Below are positions 61,974 through 64,000 of a stretch of DNA of 64,000 nucleotides, piece by piece (within the stretch, counting starts at the first letter, position 1; each line of letters opens with the position of its first letter). The stretch is from Hydractinia symbiolongicarpus (taxonomy: Eukaryota; Cnidaria; Hydrozoa; Anthoathecata; Hydractiniidae). Location: assembly GCF_029227915.1 (NCBI RefSeq), contig NC_079878.1, forward strand, positions 11,408,001 through 11,472,000, in the 5' to 3' direction. A program made the position numbers and the translations under genes. Under the pieces are notes generated by a model that made no database searches, had not been told where the DNA came from, and worked only from the letters and a program-made list of their open reading frames with translations.

Positions 61974-63722
61974 TTACACAAATCTGTCAATCCATTGACG
62001 GAATGATGACACTCGCGCAAAGACGGAGTAAGCATCGGAAACCGAACAACGTGGAGATCCCCAACTAAATACTCCGTGCAGTGTCCAACGTTCATTCGCA
62101 GCCTGACAAACAAACGGTCCACCATTATCGCCATAGCAACCAGAAGCCATGTTTTCACCAGTTGCACATAACATTTGAGGAGTTATTGGAACGTACTTTG
62201 AGTTGGATTTTTTGCATTTATCAGACTCCATGATGGACAATTTTGCATGATGCAAACGATTGACATATTGGCCAGGTTGAGTAGACTTTCCCCAACCTTA
62301 AAAACAGAAAGATATAAACGAAAAATGTGTCAATATGGTAAAAGAGGAAATGAAAACAGACAATAAATGCAATAAAAAGTTATTTACCGGATAAGTAACA
62401 GCTTCCTGCTTTTCCAGGTTTCGTTCCTTGCAGCGGTAAACATATAGGTTTTACGTATTTATTTAAACGTGCAGGTTTTGACAATCTGATCAATGCAATG
62501 TCATTGTTTAAATTTGTTGGTTGATTATATTTTCCATGCGTTTCAAAATGTGCGGCAGAAATTATTTGCTCACTTCCAGAGGCTTTTTCGCGATCATCTT
62601 CTCCTGGAATAAATTGCACATAAAGAAAACACTCCTATTTTAAGGCTCTTTTTTGCCTATTAATGTAAACTTTCTATTGAAATAGAGTGTGTATACGAGT
62701 GTGTATCACAAAACTTGAAATCATAGGCCATACCTAGTACTACTTTAATGGAAGACACTGATATGCGATCAATGCATTGTGCAGCCGTTAGTACCCACGT
62801 CGGTGATATGAGCATTGCACCGCAGATAAAAACATTGTCTCTTAGTAAAGCTACTTGCCAAGGCCATTCTCCTGGTTTGGAAATGTTTCCATTAATAATC
62901 CGAGCACTTCTTATCGAGGAAATCCCACACAATGCTAAATGTGAGAAGCATTAACAGTCATCGTGAACATGTTTGCAGAATGAATATACTTCAATTTTAA
63001 TATTGGGGTGGATTTAAGGATGCCCGAACTTTTTAGAAAATTTACATCGCATTTGGACTTTTTAAAATGTGGGAAGGATCCGAATATTTCTGAATGACTT
63101 TCTCTCTTTTTAATACATTTGTTAGCTACTTCATATTATCAGTGTGACTATGCAATACCGTCAGATAATTCATCCGTGTATCAGTGGTTGTAGCTTGAAG
63201 GTAAGTTTTTATGCGATTCAAAGCTGAAACCATCGTTCGCTAACAGCATTTGTAACAGGCATAACTAACATGAGTTTTTCCACTTTCATAACTTCCAACA
63301 AAAGTAGTTTTCTTGGCTCCTCCAGCACTTAAGGCACTGTGCTTTTTCATGTCGAACCTTACCTTTCCTTGTTGTCGTAAAATTAGGTGTAGTTAATTGA
63401 TTTGTTGTCGCTCTTTTTACCGTCCTTGTTTTTGTTGTTGTCCCGTTACAAAAGACGTAACATTAACATGTGGTTTTTAGCTAGCAAGTAGCTAGTACTA
63501 AGACAAACAGCTTTAAGATTATAGTTAGTTTTTATTGTATTCCTTAAAGCATTTTTGATGACTTATTACAAATATCAATGGACCAAAATCATGCTAAAGT
63601 ATAAATGATACATATGCTGTGACATGCTTGAGATATATCGCGCAATAATATGTGTTGTGAAATTTAGAAATCTTAAAACGCTTTACCTGATCTTGTTGCT
63701 GTTGGTTTCCTTGTAATCATTC
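61974..63722 (-). CDS. pseudoprotease B (5' end beyond window): inactive S1 domain
   Basis: Exons matching copy A: 62296-61974, 62603-62388, 62934-62734, a Thr-rich linker exon at 63443-63363, and a short linker exon ending near 63688 that begins near 63722. The three S1 exons have the same lengths as in copy A (323, 216, 201). The same catalytic losses occur: TAAQC for His57 and GDNGG for Ser195, with NNDIAL keeping Asp102. The CGG before strand 3 is CGA here. The linker exon lacks the acceptor AG (CG at 63445-63444) where copy A has TAG. No ShKT2 exon is found between 63443 and 63688. Any ShKT1 and signal exon would lie past 64000. My reading of the 63722 exon start is uncertain by one base. 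Confidence 0.8.
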
Positions 63723-64000
63723 CTAAAGTACGATAATGATATCACAGACTTTCCTGAACGTCAAAACGGGCGCATGGGTCCTATTTTTTTAAAATAATTT
63801 CTTTATTTTAAGATCGTAGCCACGGCTTCATGAAGTCAGACTTCTGACTGCAAGAAGGAAGCAACGTTATCCCAATGTCAATTACAGTATAGTATCCCCA
63901 ACTAATCACCCTTTTTTACCTGAAATATGCTAGAGATCATAAAATAACTAAAGGCATAGCACACTGTAAAAGTACTTTTTAAATTAGGGGCGTAGATAAT

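Noticed and set aside
1-64000. CRISPR arrays, bacterial operons or viral genes
   Set aside because: None seen; the window is intron-bearing animal DNA, and the tandem arrays present are simple minisatellites without spacers.

Overview
This is eukaryotic animal DNA: AT-rich, with many introns bounded by GT/AG, TATA and AATAAA signals, and dense small repeats. The gene content points to a cnidarian, most likely a hydrozoan. It includes a cytosolic creatine kinase, a GH18 chitinase with cysteine-rich tails, and secreted trypsin-fold proteins built from ShKT domains joined by threonine-rich linkers. The species is not identified; the assignment is inferred from protein families only.

Layout. 1-2638: the right part of a pogo/Tigger-like transposon with an apparently intact transposase running off the left edge. 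2639-7590: mostly non-coding, with two MITE-like elements and one orphan exon. 7592-13873 (+): UBE2J2, six coding exons, with a MITE, a SINE and a pogo-type MITE in intron 1. 15007-17875 (-): an unrecognised C2H2/coiled-coil protein with CRE palindromes upstream. 18511-19230: a dead non-LTR retrotransposon fragment. 19852-21408 (+): creatine kinase, four exons. 21494-29055 (-): a 13-exon coiled-coil gene, possibly CCDC14-like, convergent with creatine kinase. 31501-32190 (+): PSMB1 in a single exon. 33154-33598: a broken HIRAN-like gene. 35008-37798 and 38360-39135: two DNA transposons with related terminal repeats and TA target sites. 40646-40954 (+): a small basic protein of unknown role.

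The last third is a cluster of secreted proteins. A chitinase (41916-45802, -) is followed by an apparently active ShKT-linker-S1 serine protease (48462-50556, +). Then come two closely related ShKT-linker-S1 genes on the minus strand (52635-58377 and 61974 to beyond the right edge). Both minus-strand copies carry the same two catalytic losses: His57 to Gln and Ser195 to Asn. They keep the zymogen cleavage site, Asp102, the disulphide cysteines and an open reading frame in every exon read with confidence, so they look like maintained pseudoproteases rather than decaying copies. All their introns are phase 1, so ShKT, linker and protease exons can be gained or lost without changing frame, and the second copy lacks one ShKT exon between two linker exons. 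A degenerate piece of an active-type protease exon lies between the active gene and the first pseudoprotease. An array of five perfect TGACGTCA palindromes lies nearby.

The secreted proteins share a signal peptide, Cys-rich modules and Thr-rich linkers. Secretion for digestion, mucus or immune use is plausible but inferred. All gene models were assembled by eye from splice sites and codon phase; none was checked against transcripts.
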